64,000 nt of DNA from assembly GCA_035561135.1 (NCBI GenBank), contig DATMYA010000008.1, forward strand, positions 1 through 64,000. The letters run 5' to 3'. Each line of letters starts with the position of its first letter. Position 1 is the stretch's first letter. The translations under genes and the position numbers were made by a program. The DNA is from Clostridia bacterium. GTDB lineage: Bacteria > Acidobacteriota > Terriglobia > Terriglobales > Acidobacteriaceae. Shown here one piece after another: positions 51,582 to 61,543 of this stretch. The notes beneath the pieces were generated by a model, which saw only the letters and a list, made by a program, of their open reading frames with translations, was not told where the DNA came from and did no database searches.

Positions 51582-53021
51582 GTGACCTCGGCATCCATGG
51601 TCCGCAGATACGTCGCTATCACTATCGCAGTCGTCGCTATTGTCTTTACCTACAAGCGGCTGCTGCCGGTCAATCCGACAACCGTTGCACTCACTCTCCT
51701 GGTAGCAGTTTTGCTCACTTCCACCTACTGGGGACTGCGGGTGGCGATCTTCCTGGCCGTCCTCGCAACAGCCGCGTTCAACTACTTTTTTCTGCCTCCC
51801 TTCGGAACGTTCACGATTGCCGGCGCCCAAAATTGGATCGCACTGATTGCCTTCCTGGTGACCGCCTTGACGGCGAGCAATCTCGCTGAACGTGCGCGCC
51901 GGGAAGCGGAAGATGCACGCAATCAGCGCAGGAGCCTGGAACACCTCTACATACTCAGTCAGCACCTTCTCACGGTTGAAAACGTTCCCGAGTTGATGAA
52001 TGCCATTCCGAAGCTCGTGGCGGAGTCGTTCCGCACCAGGGGAGCCGCGCTCGTTACGATGACGAAGCCCACTATCTACAGGTCACACCCGGAGCTCGTA
52101 TTTGACGCGGGCACGCTGAACGCGACGGTGGCTCGCGGCGAACTCAGCTCCAGTAATGGCGTGTCTTACATCCCACTTCGCCTGGGTGTTCGCACCGTCG
52201 GAGCACTTGCAATCAGCGGCGGATCGATCTCACGCGAGACGGCCGAAGCTATTGGGAGCCTGGTTGGGACAGCAATTGAACGAACACGCGCGGTCGATGA
52301 GCTTGCAACGACTCGAGCCGCGCAAGAGAATGAACGCCTGCGTTCTGCGTTGCTCGATTCCGTGACTCACGAATTCCGGACGCCGCTTACAAGCATCAAG
52401 GCCAGCATCACGGGACTGCTCGCCGCTTCCGGGCTGGATGAAGCTCAACGCACCGAACTGCTTACGATAGTGAATGAGGAAACCGATCGCCTGAATCGAC
52501 TCGTCGGCGAAGCAGCCGAGATGGCGCAGTTGAACGCCCACACTGTCACCTTGGATCTTCACTCACAGTCCATGGCAGAGATTGTCGAGTCAGTATTGGA
52601 GGACGTCAGGCCTGCACTTAAGGAGCACCCCACTGAAATTGACATCCCTCCCGGCCTGCCGAACGTCGTGGCCGACTTTGAGCGCACTCGCGAAGTCGTG
52701 AGACACTTGGTGGAGAACGCCGCGAAGTACTCTCCCGCAGGAACGCACATTCGCATCACCGCCGAAAAGAAAGACGGCTATGTTATGACTAGCGTAGCCG
52801 ACCACGGCCCCGGCATCGACTCCATGGAGCAGTCGCTCATCTTCGACAAGTTCTATAGGGGGCGACGGGAACGGTACGCCGCATATGGAACCGGAATGGG
52901 CTTAGCAATTGCCAAAGTCATCGTCGAAGCGCAAAAGGGGACGATCAGCGTTGTAAGCCAACTCGGACGCGGAGCCGTTTTTTCCTTCACGGTTCCCATT
53001 GCGCCTAGCGGCGACAACTGA
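51582..53021 (+). CDS. Sensor histidine kinase with KdpD-type DUF4118 membrane domain
   Basis: 479 residues from GTG 51582; ATG 51597 is an alternative. Four hydrophobic helices (about 8-100) form the DUF4118 unit of KdpD. A GAF-like region about 120-245, HisKA with H263 in S-V-T-H-E-F-R-T-P-L, and HATPase (N-box E-N-A-A-K-Y-S, G-T-G-M-G-L-A-I-A-K) follow. The N-terminal KdpD sensor and Usp domains are missing. It may be the partner of the kdpE product across the divergent gap, which would keep a two-component pair after loss of the pump. Confidence 0.88.
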   Translation: MTSASMVRRYVAITIAVVAIVFTYKRLLPVNPTTVALTLLVAVLLTSTYWGLRVAIFLAVLATAAFNYFFLPPFGTFTIAGAQNWIALIAFLVTALTASNLAERARREAEDARNQRRSLEHLYILSQHLLTVENVPELMNAIPKLVAESFRTRGAALVTMTKPTIYRSHPELVFDAGTLNATVARGELSSSNGVSYIPLRLGVRTVGALAISGGSISRETAEAIGSLVGTAIERTRAVDELATTRAAQENERLRSALLDSVTHEFRTPLTSIKASITGLLAASGLDEAQRTELLTIVNEETDRLNRLVGEAAEMAQLNAHTVTLDLHSQSMAEIVESVLEDVRPALKEHPTEIDIPPGLPNVVADFERTREVVRHLVENAAKYSPAGTHIRITAEKKDGYVMTSVADHGPGIDSMEQSLIFDKFYRGRRERYAAYGTGMGLAIAKVIVEAQKGTISVVSQLGRGAVFSFTVPIAPSGDN

Positions 53022-53351
53022 GTTGGCCCCTATCTAATGTCTCCGGTTGTAAGTTATCGAATTTGAAAGTCAGGCGGACAACAGCCCCGAAAATCTACCA
53101 AATACAGGAACTCTCGTTTCGTCATCTACTGGAAAACATATTCGATAATCCCTTAATGCGAATATTCAGGAGCACTTTTGAGCCGCACTTGAGCAAGTGG
53201 AATTGTAAGTTCCTCATTCTACACACGCGGGTGTGACATTTCCACATACGAGCGATTTTAGGATCAATGCAGCTCTGGTTCGGCAACTTACGTGCGCCTA
53301 AGCGGTCACCGTTTCTCAAATTGAAGTTGCAGTGCTGAACTTGGAGGCAAC
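53022..53351. other. Upstream region of a TonB receptor gene
   Basis: 330 bases without a credible gene; comparatively AT-rich in its middle, so it probably holds the promoter of the broken receptor gene. A GGAGG precedes ATG 53352. Confidence 0.5.
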
Positions 53352-56300
53352 ATGTCCAACCACCCTAGACTGGGGTTTCTGTTCTTACTCGGACTGATTA
53401 TTCTTACGATCACAGTTCCGGTATTCGGACAGACAAGCCGCGGCTCCGTTACTGGCGTCGTTACCGACTTCAGTAACGCAGTGGTGGCGCAATTCCGGCT
53501 GCCTCACTGGCAAATCTGCCTATCTCTGGGCAGAACTCGTTGAATCTAATGCTGAACCTGCCTGGTGTCGTCCGCTCGAATCAAGGCGGATCGCTCGATG
53601 GCGGCATTGGCGCCGTGAACGGTGCCCGTGCGCGTTCCAACAACTTCATGATCGACGGAACGCAGAATAACGACATTTCAATCGCGGGTCCTGCGCTCAC
53701 GCTCACGAACAACGACGCGCTCCAGGAAGTTGCTGTCCAGACTTCCAATTTCACCGCAGAATTCGGTCGCTCAGGCGGCGCAATCGTTAACCAGGTGACT
53801 AAGTCTGGTACCAACAACCTTCATGGCACGGTTGCTACGGTTTATCGCAGTCAAGTATTGAATGCCACCACCCGTACCGGTCGTATCGCCTACAATAACT
53901 CAGTCGCAGCGAACGCTAATGATCCCCGCGTAAAGATCGTTGACGCGAAAAACAAGTTCAAAGAAAATATTCCAGCCTTCACCATCGGTGGCCCGGTAGT
54001 AATCCCCGGTTTGTACGATGGTCACAACAAGACGTTCTTTTTCGGTGCGGGCCAGTGGGATCGCTACTCTGCAAATGCCACGACCTCATTCACCCTGCCG
54101 ACTGCAGCTGGCGTTGCCGTGTTGCAGCCGCTTGCGGCATCCTGCCCTAATGTTCAGAAATACCTGACCCAGCTTGGCTCGCTGCGTGGACTTCCGGGTC
54201 CTGGCGACGGGACGATCTCGATCGCGATTCCAACAACGCTTGGTGCAACCTCTTGTGGCGGCGGTCTCCGAACCGGCCAATCGGTTGGGTACGGTGTGTA
54301 CGACCGCGTAGCTCCTCGCGTTTATCTCAACAACAATCACCTGATCCGCATCGACCACGTCGTGTCGGATAAGCAGAATGTGTCGTTCCGCTGGTTCATG
54401 GACAATACCTCGGATACGGACGGCAACATCGGCATTACACCGGAGTACGATATTCCTTTCAAGGGCCGCAGCATGAGCGGAGCCTTGAACCACGTTTACC
54501 TGCTCAAGAACAACCTGATCAACGAGTTCCGTTTCAGCTACTCCAGGAATAATCTTGGGTGGTTCTTCACGGATGCTGGTTCGCTAGGCGCCACACTCCC
54601 TGACATCAGCATCACCACGCTGAGTAACCTCGCTGTTTCGTCCGCCTACCCGCAAGGCCGGATTTCCAATAGCTGGCAGTACCAGGACGTAATGGGGTGG
54701 ACGAAGGGCAAGCACGCGATCCGCTTCGGCGGCGAGGTTCTGCGCCAATTAGCAGCCCAAGTCGCTCCGTTCAACGGCCGCGGCACGGTGAACTATACGG
54801 CAACCAATTTTATCGATAAGAGCGTAACGCCGAACGTCACCTATGTTGCGAGCGGTCTGGCAAACTTCATCGATGATTACTCCGGCACCTCGACGAACCC
54901 TGCCTCAATCTTGTTCGGTAGCGGGAAGTATCGTCCGAACCTCTTCACGTATGCGATTTTCCTCCAGGATAGCTACAAACTTCGCTCGGACCTGACGATC
55001 AACGCCGGCCTGCGATATGAGAACTATGGGCAGCCCGCCAATCAGTTCAAGCACCCTGCCTTCGTCGGTTATTCCGATGCAGACATTCTCAGCACGGCAA
55101 AGGTCAATCCTGACAATAACAACTTTGCTCCTTCCGTGGGCTTCTCCTGGAACCCGCGTTGGACGAAAGGCATCGGTGGCTTCCTTTCGGGCGACGGCAA
55201 GACCGTTCTCCGCGGCGGTTACCAAATCAGCTACGACACTTGGTACAACAACCTGCTGTCGAACATGGCCGGCGCCTCGCCGAACGCGTTGGCGAGCGCG
55301 ACCGTTACCGGTGGCACTCCTACTACGGCATCGCCGCGTGGACGCGCAAACCTCAGCGCGGTTCTGCCGACGTTGGCCCCGGTTGCTGTGAATGGGTACT
55401 CGGCTCAGCAGTCGGTTTTTGGTCAGAACATCCGCAACCCGTACTACCATCGCTTCTCGTTGGGCATCCAGCGCGAGCTGCCAGCCAGCATCGTAATGGA
55501 TCTGTCGTATGTCGGCACGCTTGGGCGGCAGTTGCTCTACACGAACCCGCTGAATCCGGCGCTGCCGAATGCTGATGGCACCAAGGTCGACACTCAGGCG
55601 AATGGGCAGACTCTACGCGTTTACCCGAACCGCGGCACCATACAGATCCGCGATTCCGGGTTGACGTCCTCCTACAATGCAATGCAGCTCCTGGTCCGTC
55701 GCAAGTACATGCAGACCGCGATCGGCGGCATGGCGTTCTCGGGCGCTTACACGTGGTCGCGCAACATGGACGTGCTCTCCGAAACGTTCGCCAGCAACTC
55801 GTCCGGTCAGAACCCTTCGCGCTCGCCAGTGTTTGGCTCGATTAAGGCACTCGACTGGGGTCCGGCCGACAACGATCGCCGTCATGTAATGTCATCGCAA
55901 ATGATTTGGGACATCCGCGGACCGAAGAGCGGCTTCCTGGGTCAAATTGCGGGTGGCTGGTCTATCGCTCCGATCCTGACGATCCAGAGTGGCACTCCAT
56001 TCACGATCCTGAACGGTACCGATCGTGATATGGACGGCTCCTCGCTGGGAGATCGCCCGAACATCGGCAATACTGCAGCGCCGATCAACAGCCGTGCAAA
56101 GATGATAGCGGCAGGCACCTTGATCAACGGCTCGATCTGCGCTAGCAGGCTCCAGAACGTGGCGACGAATGCTTGCGTCACCAAGAACGACGTCTATTGG
56201 ATTTTGGTGAACGTCACGAACCCTGGACCGGAGTTCGGTACGCCCGAAAGGCGCAACGCGAACTACACGAAGGGCTACATGATGCTTGACGCCAACATCA

Positions 56301-56503
56301 AGAAGGTCTTCAAGCTCAACGAGCAGTTCAAGCTCGAATACCGCGCGGAAATCTTCAACCTTCTGAACAAAGAAAACTTCGACACGCCTGTTTCGGCGAC
56401 AAATCGTAACGTCACCGCTGGGGGAACTGCGAACTTCATGAATTACAGCATCCTTAGTGGAGGCAGCCGCACGATGCGGATGGGCCTCAAGGTGATGTTC
56501 TAA
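53352..56503 (+). pseudogene. TonB-dependent receptor, Oar-like, with N-terminal deletion and frameshift
   Basis: Frame one (53352-53543) gives a signal peptide (…V-P-V-F-G-Q) and the first strand of the carboxypeptidase-regulatory domain (G-V-V-T-D-F-S-N-A-V-V) before running into nonsense. From about 53480 another frame opens with A-I-P-A-A-S-L-A-N-L-P-I-S-G-Q, the start of the plug, and stays open to 56503 as a full receptor (plug, N-Q-V-T-K-S-G-T-N-N-L-H-G, large barrel, final F). Compared with the intact paralogue at 46791-50123 roughly 90-100 codons are missing at the join. Without them and in the wrong frame the receptor cannot be exported normally. A strong terminator follows. The barrel is undamaged, so loss is recent or an assembly error. 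Confidence 0.85.
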
Positions 56504-56523
56504 GCAGTTCGTACCAAACACTC

Positions 56524-56554
56524 GAGGGAGGGCTTCGGCCCTCCCTCCTTTTTT
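56524..56554 (+). terminator. Rho-independent terminator of TonB receptor gene
   Basis: Ten-bp perfect G/C-rich stem (56524-56533 with 56538-56547), UUCG tetraloop and T-run at 56549-56554, 21 bases after the receptor stop. Confidence 0.97.
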
Positions 56555-56620
56555 GCCTCGCCCGTAATCTCATGTCCCAGAACGAGACGGAGAGTCCACC
56601 GGTTGAGTCTTGTGGACGAA

Positions 56621-57016
56621 TCAGAAAGCAGCTGCACCTGCTTCGGCCACCGCATGATCCTGATCGCCAGAGCCGCCGCTGACTCCTATGGCTCCCGTGA
56701 CCTTCCCATCGCGCTTAAGGGGGATCCCGCCGGCGAAGATCATGACTCTGCCACCGTTCGATACATGAATTCCAAAGAACTGGCGATCGGGCTGGCTATG
56801 CCCCGCTAGCTCCTTCGTAGATATGTCGAAGGCGCGAGACGTGAACGCTTTGTTGATCGCAATATCGATGCTGCCGAGCCAGGCACCGTCCATACGCACG
56901 TGCGATACGAGATTGCCACCCTCATCGACAACCGCGATATTCATCGGTTGCTTGATCTCCAGCGCCTTCTTTTCCGCCGCCGCTATGACGCGTCGCGCGT
57001 CAGCCAGGTTAACCAT
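56621..57016 (-). CDS. GlcG/HbpS-family protein (DUF336)
   Basis: 131 residues; ATG 57016 has GGAGG about seven bases upstream. L-x-D-A-R-R-V-I-A-A-A-E-K-K-A near the start, V-V-D-E-G-G-N-L-V-S-H-x-R-M-D and the C-terminal G-A-I-G-V-S-G-G-S-G-D-Q-D motif are the HbpS/GlcG signature. HbpS binds haem or iron in Streptomyces; GlcG is linked to glycolate use. No signal peptide. The iron-exporter-like genes lie 170 bases away on the same strand. Confidence 0.9.
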   Translation of the reverse strand: MVNLADARRVIAAAEKKALEIKQPMNIAVVDEGGNLVSHVRMDGAWLGSIDIAINKAFTSRAFDISTKELAGHSQPDRQFFGIHVSNGGRVMIFAGGIPLKRDGKVTGAIGVSGGSGDQDHAVAEAGAAAF

Positions 57017-57183
57017 GACGACCTCCCACGATAAATGGAACTGATCTTCTTGGACTAGCTTGCGTTTGATGTGGTTGCACGTAAGACACTGCTCAATCCG
57101 TCACGTGCCCAAGATAAGAGATGGCGACCACTACGTTGGGTCGATCTTGACCGGTTTCGCGTCCCTGCGTTACGCGCGGTGGC

Positions 57184-57966
57184 TCAAGGTTGTGGTCTCA
57201 GCAACAACTGGTCTGCTGGGCTGAATGCGTGCTGGCGGATCAGCGTTGTACTTATTAACGATGTGAGGCTTGACGCTGCGAAGATCATGGCGAGGACAAC
57301 GAATTGATAGATTGCGGAGTAGAGCGGAGGTGCTCCCGACAAGATCATGCCAGCCATCAGGCCCGGAATCCAGACGATGCCAAGCGACCTAAGCGAGTCG
57401 ATGGCGGGTATGAGACTGGCTCGGAAAGATGCTTCTACATACGGAATGACGGTCTGCTCCGCGCCTGCGCCAAGCGCCAGCGCAGACTCGATTTGGCCGA
57501 CATGGGACTGCACATCGGCCTTAAACCGGTTCAATGCCAAACTATTCGTATTCATGGCGTTCGCTACCAGCATGCTGCCAACCGGTACGAGCGACGTGAT
57601 CGCACTGTCGATTACGCGTGCGAGGGTCATCAGCGCAATCACGGAACCGGCCCCGGCAAAAATGGCGTACAGGGAGACTTGAAACGACCCCGGCAGTTTG
57701 GCCCTGCGCGAAGAGGTGCTCGCGGCTGCAAGCATCATCGCGGCCAGAACAAGGCCGCTCGTCCACCTGGGTCCGCGAAGTAATAGAACGAGAACCGAAC
57801 CGACGGCAGTAATCTGCGCAATGCCACGTACGAGCGCGATGAGAAGATCGGATTCGACGTGGATGTTGCGACGACGCGCGAGAAGCACGACCATGATCGA
57901 CGCGGCGGCAGCGATTCCGGCCTGCGCTAAACCCAGCAGCAACCGAGCGCTAAGTCCGTTCTGCAC
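57184..57966 (-). CDS. fetB: ABC transporter permease, FetB/UPF0014 type
   Basis: 260 residues from GTG 57966, with AGAGGT six bases upstream; overlap with the ATPase gene by 17 bases. Seven hydrophobic segments, with the family motif V-P-V-G-S-M-L-V-A-N-A-M-N-T-N-S-L near the centre and G-L-M-A-G-M-I-L-S-G-A-P-P near 222. FetAB of E. coli exports iron under oxidative stress; the organism-specific substrate is unproven here. Confidence 0.88.
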   Translation of the reverse strand: MQNGLSARLLLGLAQAGIAAAASIMVVLLARRRNIHVESDLLIALVRGIAQITAVGSVLVLLLRGPRWTSGLVLAAMMLAAASTSSRRAKLPGSFQVSLYAIFAGAGSVIALMTLARVIDSAITSLVPVGSMLVANAMNTNSLALNRFKADVQSHVGQIESALALGAGAEQTVIPYVEASFRASLIPAIDSLRSLGIVWIPGLMAGMILSGAPPLYSAIYQFVVLAMIFAASSLTSLISTTLIRQHAFSPADQLLLRPQP

Positions 57967-58666
57967 TGAGTACCTCTTCTGTGGGGCCGATGCGTTTGAG
58001 TTTGCCCATGTCCATGACGAGGACGCGATTTGCAACCCGGCTTGCCTGGACCATGTCGTGCGTAACAAGGATGCAGGTAAGTCCGTGCTGCTGGACAATG
58101 TCAACGATGAGACGCTCGATGCCGCGTTTAGCTTCGTCGTCGAGCGCGGAAGTCGGCTCATCGGCAAGCAGCAGCACCGGCTTGTTTGCCAATGCTCGCG
58201 CCAGCGAGACACGCTGTGCTTCCCCACCCGACAGGTTTGCGACCGAGCGCGATGCGTAGCCGGGAATCCCGACCTCGGACAGAAGATCCGCAACCCCAGC
58301 ATCGGAGAGATTGTCTCCACGCTGCTGGGGTCCGAATCGCAGGTTGTCCGCAACAGAGCCTGGGAACAGATATGCCGACTGCATCACCATACCGACGCGA
58401 CGGCGCAACTCGCGAGGAGCAAACTCACGATAGTCACGGCCCTCCACAAAGTACGTTCCGGACGTCGGCTCATCGAGACGATTGAGGAGCCGCAATAACG
58501 AGGATTTTCCTGCGCCACTGGGTCCAATGATTGCGAGAATGTCGCCCCGCCGAACTTCGAAACTGACGTGATCGACGATCAGTTTGCCGCCGACACTGCG
58601 CGTCAAAAGCTCGGCTCGGAGCACGATGGAAGCCGATGAGGCTTCGAGCTGTGGTTCAGCGCTCAT
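57950..58666 (-). CDS. fetA: ABC transporter ATP-binding protein, FetA type
   Basis: 238 residues from ATG 58666; TTG 58702 is upstream in frame but less likely. Walker A G-P-S-G-A-G-K-S-S, Q-loop with V-M-Q-S-A-Y-L-F-P, signature L-S-G-G-E-A-Q-R and Walker B L-L-L-A-D-E-P-T are all intact. Translational coupling with the FetB-like permease supports the assignment. About 190 bases upstream up to the nrfA stop hold nothing recognised. Confidence 0.9.
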   Translation of the reverse strand: MSAEPQLEASSASIVLRAELLTRSVGGKLIVDHVSFEVRRGDILAIIGPSGAGKSSLLRLLNRLDEPTSGTYFVEGRDYREFAPRELRRRVGMVMQSAYLFPGSVADNLRFGPQQRGDNLSDAGVADLLSEVGIPGYASRSVANLSGGEAQRVSLARALANKPVLLLADEPTSALDDEAKRGIERLIVDIVQQHGLTCILVTHDMVQASRVANRVLVMDMGKLKRIGPTEEVLSAERT

Positions 58667-58892
58667 AGTTCCATCTTGGCTGATTGACCCGAGGATGCGC
58701 AATGCACGCGAAGCCCACCGAGCCGCGACGGCGAAAAGACGCCATTGTCGAAAGTAGGCAGCTTGTTCCTATGTATCTCTAAATTGCGTGAGAGCTAGTT
58801 TCTGTCTCTAACGGCTGGCTTGCAACGATGCACGCCGCTTATCTGGGCAGACGAGTTCCAGGTAGCGCGGCTTGCACCCGCTACCGGAGTTA

Positions 58893-60335
58893 CTACTGTC
58901 CTTGCGGTAGCTTGGACGGCACCTGCGCGAACTGCACATTCCTGGATCTCACGTCCTTGCGCAACGCGAGTTGTCCCTGACGACAGGTGTTGATCGCCTC
59001 CGCAAACGACTTCACCGCGTACTGATCCGCGTGGAAGCCCATCGAATTTTCGGACACGAGGAAGTCAATGTAGAAACCGCAATTGCGCTGTGCCTGCCAG
59101 GCATTCTTCAGCTCCTCGTCGGTTGCGCCAGCATCCCTGGCTGCCTTGATGTCTCTGATCAAGTCCATCAGCGAGTCCATGGCGATCTGCCGTGTGTCGT
59201 AGAAGCGGGTCTGTATCTGCTCGACTCGCGCTTTCATCTCCTGCTCCGGCCAGCGATGACAGCTCTGGCAGGCGCGATTGATGTTCAACAAGGGCGAACG
59301 GACATTGTGGTCGCTAATCTTCTGTCCACCCTGGCGCATGTAGGGCATGTGGCAATCTGCGCACGCAACGCCTGAGCGCGCATGGATTCCCTGACTCCAG
59401 GTCTCGAACTCAGGATGGCGCGCCTTCATCATCGGCGCGCCCGTATCCTTGTGCACCCATTCCTTCACGTTGTCTTTGTCCTCAAAGGCAACGATTTGCT
59501 GAAGTTGCAAACCATTGGGCCAAGGGAACGTCAGGCGTTTTTCCGGGCCGCGGAAGTAATACGTCACATGACACTGACCACACACATAGGAACGCATCTC
59601 CTGGCGCGTTGCGTCTTTGTTGACATCGAAATTCTGAATTCCCTGCGTTGCCTTGTAAGCGCGAATGCCCTCAATGAACGGTGGACGCGAGATGCGCAAT
59701 TGCATCGTCTTCGGTTCGTGGCAGTCGATGCAGGCAATCGGATGCTTGACTAGCGCACGAGCCTCTGCGAATGGCATCTGATTCATGGCTTCAAAGCCCT
59801 TCGTGAGATCGCCATTCCCCAGCTTCATGTAGGTTGTGTACAGCGAAGCATGGCAGTTCAGGCATGCGCCAGGTTGTTTCGCAACCTGCTGACGCTGGGT
59901 AAACACCTGATCCTCTAGCATGTAGGCATGACCGCGTTTCTCGCGATAGTCCGCGGAGAAAGCGTACCCGGCCCACATTGTCTTCAGTCGAGGATCTTCT
60001 TCAAGCTTTGATCGAGAGACGATGGTGCGCGGATCGCCTTGGGTTGGCGAATGGGGCACACCTTCGCTGCCGCCATAGCGCGTACGCTGCATGTCCGTCG
60101 TTTGCTTGTAAAGGTCGTACTCCATCGGAAACTGCTTCCCCCAGACGGCAGGATCGTCTATCTGATCGTTCAACTCGACGACGCGCACGTACGGGTTCCG
60201 AGCTTCTTGCTTGTGCTCAAAGATGTTTATAAGGAGTGCGGCCACGGCAACTACGGCTATGGCCGCAAATGCGACTGCCCAGAAGAGCAGACGACGGCGG
60301 CGCGGAGAAGCGGACTCAGCGTTGTTCGCGGCCAT
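58893..60335 (-). CDS. nrfA: Cytochrome c nitrite reductase (ammonia-forming), catalytic subunit
   Basis: 480 residues. One membrane anchor or uncleaved signal about 16-37. Five haem c sites, all CxxCH: C158-H162, C202-H206, C252-H256, C325-H329, C356-H360. The first normally is CxxCK with Lys as ligand of the active haem; here His is used, as known in some clades such as Campylobacter. Other catalytic elements look kept: Y-Y near 259 and H307 in R-H-P-E-F-E. Reduces nitrite with six electrons to ammonium in the periplasm. The nrfH stop overlaps its start by 20 bases. Confidence 0.95.
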   Translation of the reverse strand: MAANNAESASPRRRRLLFWAVAFAAIAVVAVAALLINIFEHKQEARNPYVRVVELNDQIDDPAVWGKQFPMEYDLYKQTTDMQRTRYGGSEGVPHSPTQGDPRTIVSRSKLEEDPRLKTMWAGYAFSADYREKRGHAYMLEDQVFTQRQQVAKQPGACLNCHASLYTTYMKLGNGDLTKGFEAMNQMPFAEARALVKHPIACIDCHEPKTMQLRISRPPFIEGIRAYKATQGIQNFDVNKDATRQEMRSYVCGQCHVTYYFRGPEKRLTFPWPNGLQLQQIVAFEDKDNVKEWVHKDTGAPMMKARHPEFETWSQGIHARSGVACADCHMPYMRQGGQKISDHNVRSPLLNINRACQSCHRWPEQEMKARVEQIQTRFYDTRQIAMDSLMDLIRDIKAARDAGATDEELKNAWQAQRNCGFYIDFLVSENSMGFHADQYAVKSFAEAINTCRQGQLALRKDVRSRNVQFAQVPSKLPQGQ

Positions 60336-60864
60336 TGTTATTTTCCTCGATAGATGGTTCTCCCGTTGGGCTCCCCATCGGGCTCAACGTGGGTGAAACA
60401 GATGTGAATGAAAATGGCGGTGCCGAATGTCCCACGTTGAAATGGCAAGTAATGCACGAAATATCTCTGCCATTGTGCACCCCGAGAATCGAGAAGGTCA
60501 GTTCGGCATGGCATCTCTTGCAAGTGCCCTCGGCTACGCGATGGTTATAGCCCTTGATCAGGATGTTGTCGGGATATCTGCCGGTTGTGAACGCGAGGGA
60601 ATGGAAGAATCCATTCGTCGCTTTGATGGCGTACTTGCCCAGGAAATTATGTGGCGTATGGCAATCGTTACAGTTGGCCACAGACCGGTGACTGCTTTTG
60701 ATCCAACCGGAGTAGTACTCCTCCATTACGTGGCAGTTGGCGCAGGCTTCCGGATCATTGGTGAGGTACGAGTATCCCTTTGCGTACACGAAGGTGTACA
60801 GCCCCAAGCCGATAACTACACCGACAAGGACGCCGAGAACAACGGCGCTTGTTCCGGATCGCAC
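60316..60864 (-). CDS. nrfH: Cytochrome c nitrite reductase small subunit (quinol-oxidising tetrahaem)
   Basis: 182 residues from GTG 60864. One N-terminal membrane helix (about 8-28), then four haem c motifs: C41-H45 (C-A-N-C-H-V-M, with M47 a candidate axial ligand of haem 1), C65-H69, C115-H119, C137-H141. NapC/NirT family. Takes electrons from menaquinol to NrfA. A Pro/Ser/Gly tail of about 35 residues at the C-terminus is longer than in typical NrfH. Confidence 0.94.
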   Translation of the reverse strand: MRSGTSAVVLGVLVGVVIGLGLYTFVYAKGYSYLTNDPEACANCHVMEEYYSGWIKSSHRSVANCNDCHTPHNFLGKYAIKATNGFFHSLAFTTGRYPDNILIKGYNHRVAEGTCKRCHAELTFSILGVHNGRDISCITCHFNVGHSAPPFSFTSVSPTLSPMGSPTGEPSIEENNNGREQR

Positions 60865-61543
60865 GACGCGTTTACCCTAGCGCGATTCGCTGTCGATGAT
60901 CTGAACGAAGGTCAATCACTTCGCGCAGTAACTGGATGCAACCAGGGAAAATCCGATGCCCAACCAGTGGATTTAAGCCTTGGCCCTCGGCATCAAGCAG
61001 GCAGGTTGTAGGTAGGTGGGTAGATAAAAGAGAATTTGCTGGGAGCTTCATACCTGCTCGCCAGTCTAACGATTCTCCTTGACCCGGACACTTCGCAAGC
61101 AAACCGAATGCGTTGTGGATTCATCCATCGCAATATCACCAACCAATGTACGTCGCTGGTTGCTCAAACTTCCAACAAGCTCGAGAAATCGCCCATTCAT
61201 GCTGGTCGCTACAAATCCAGGGCTCCTTAACGTGCACATGCACGACCCGGACCGCAAGTGCAATCTCCCATGCTTGATTCCGTCGATCTGGTTTGAGGCC
61301 AGCCCGAGTGCACAATCCGCGCCGTACGTATCGAGAAGGTGCGATGCTCGTAGCCGGGTTCGTCATTCGAACCGTACCGGCGCGAGCGGACACCATTCGC
61401 TCGTTTCTCAAGTCCTTACGCGCACGTCCGATTCGACGGCTCCCGAATAGACAGGTACAATGCGCGTGATTTATACGGTATGCCGGGGATCGCATACCAC
61501 GCGCGCTCTCGGCTGAGTGGTTCTCACAATAGAGGTTATTTCA
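60865..61543. other. Intergenic region, no gene recognised
   Basis: About 680 bases between divergent nrfH and the porin gene. Open frames at 61079-61450 (+) and 61136-61495 (-) overlap each other, lack good ribosome sites and have unlike-protein composition. Regulation of nrf should be here, but no FNR- or NarL-type site could be assigned by eye. Confidence 0.45.

Noticed and set aside
53352..53543. 63-residue free-standing small secreted protein
   Set aside because: Its N-terminus is the signal peptide and first Ig-strand of the receptor; the tail is frame-shifted plug sequence.
61079..61450. 123-codon plus-strand frame upstream of the porin
   Set aside because: Overlaps a similar minus-strand frame, lacks a ribosome site and any family pattern.
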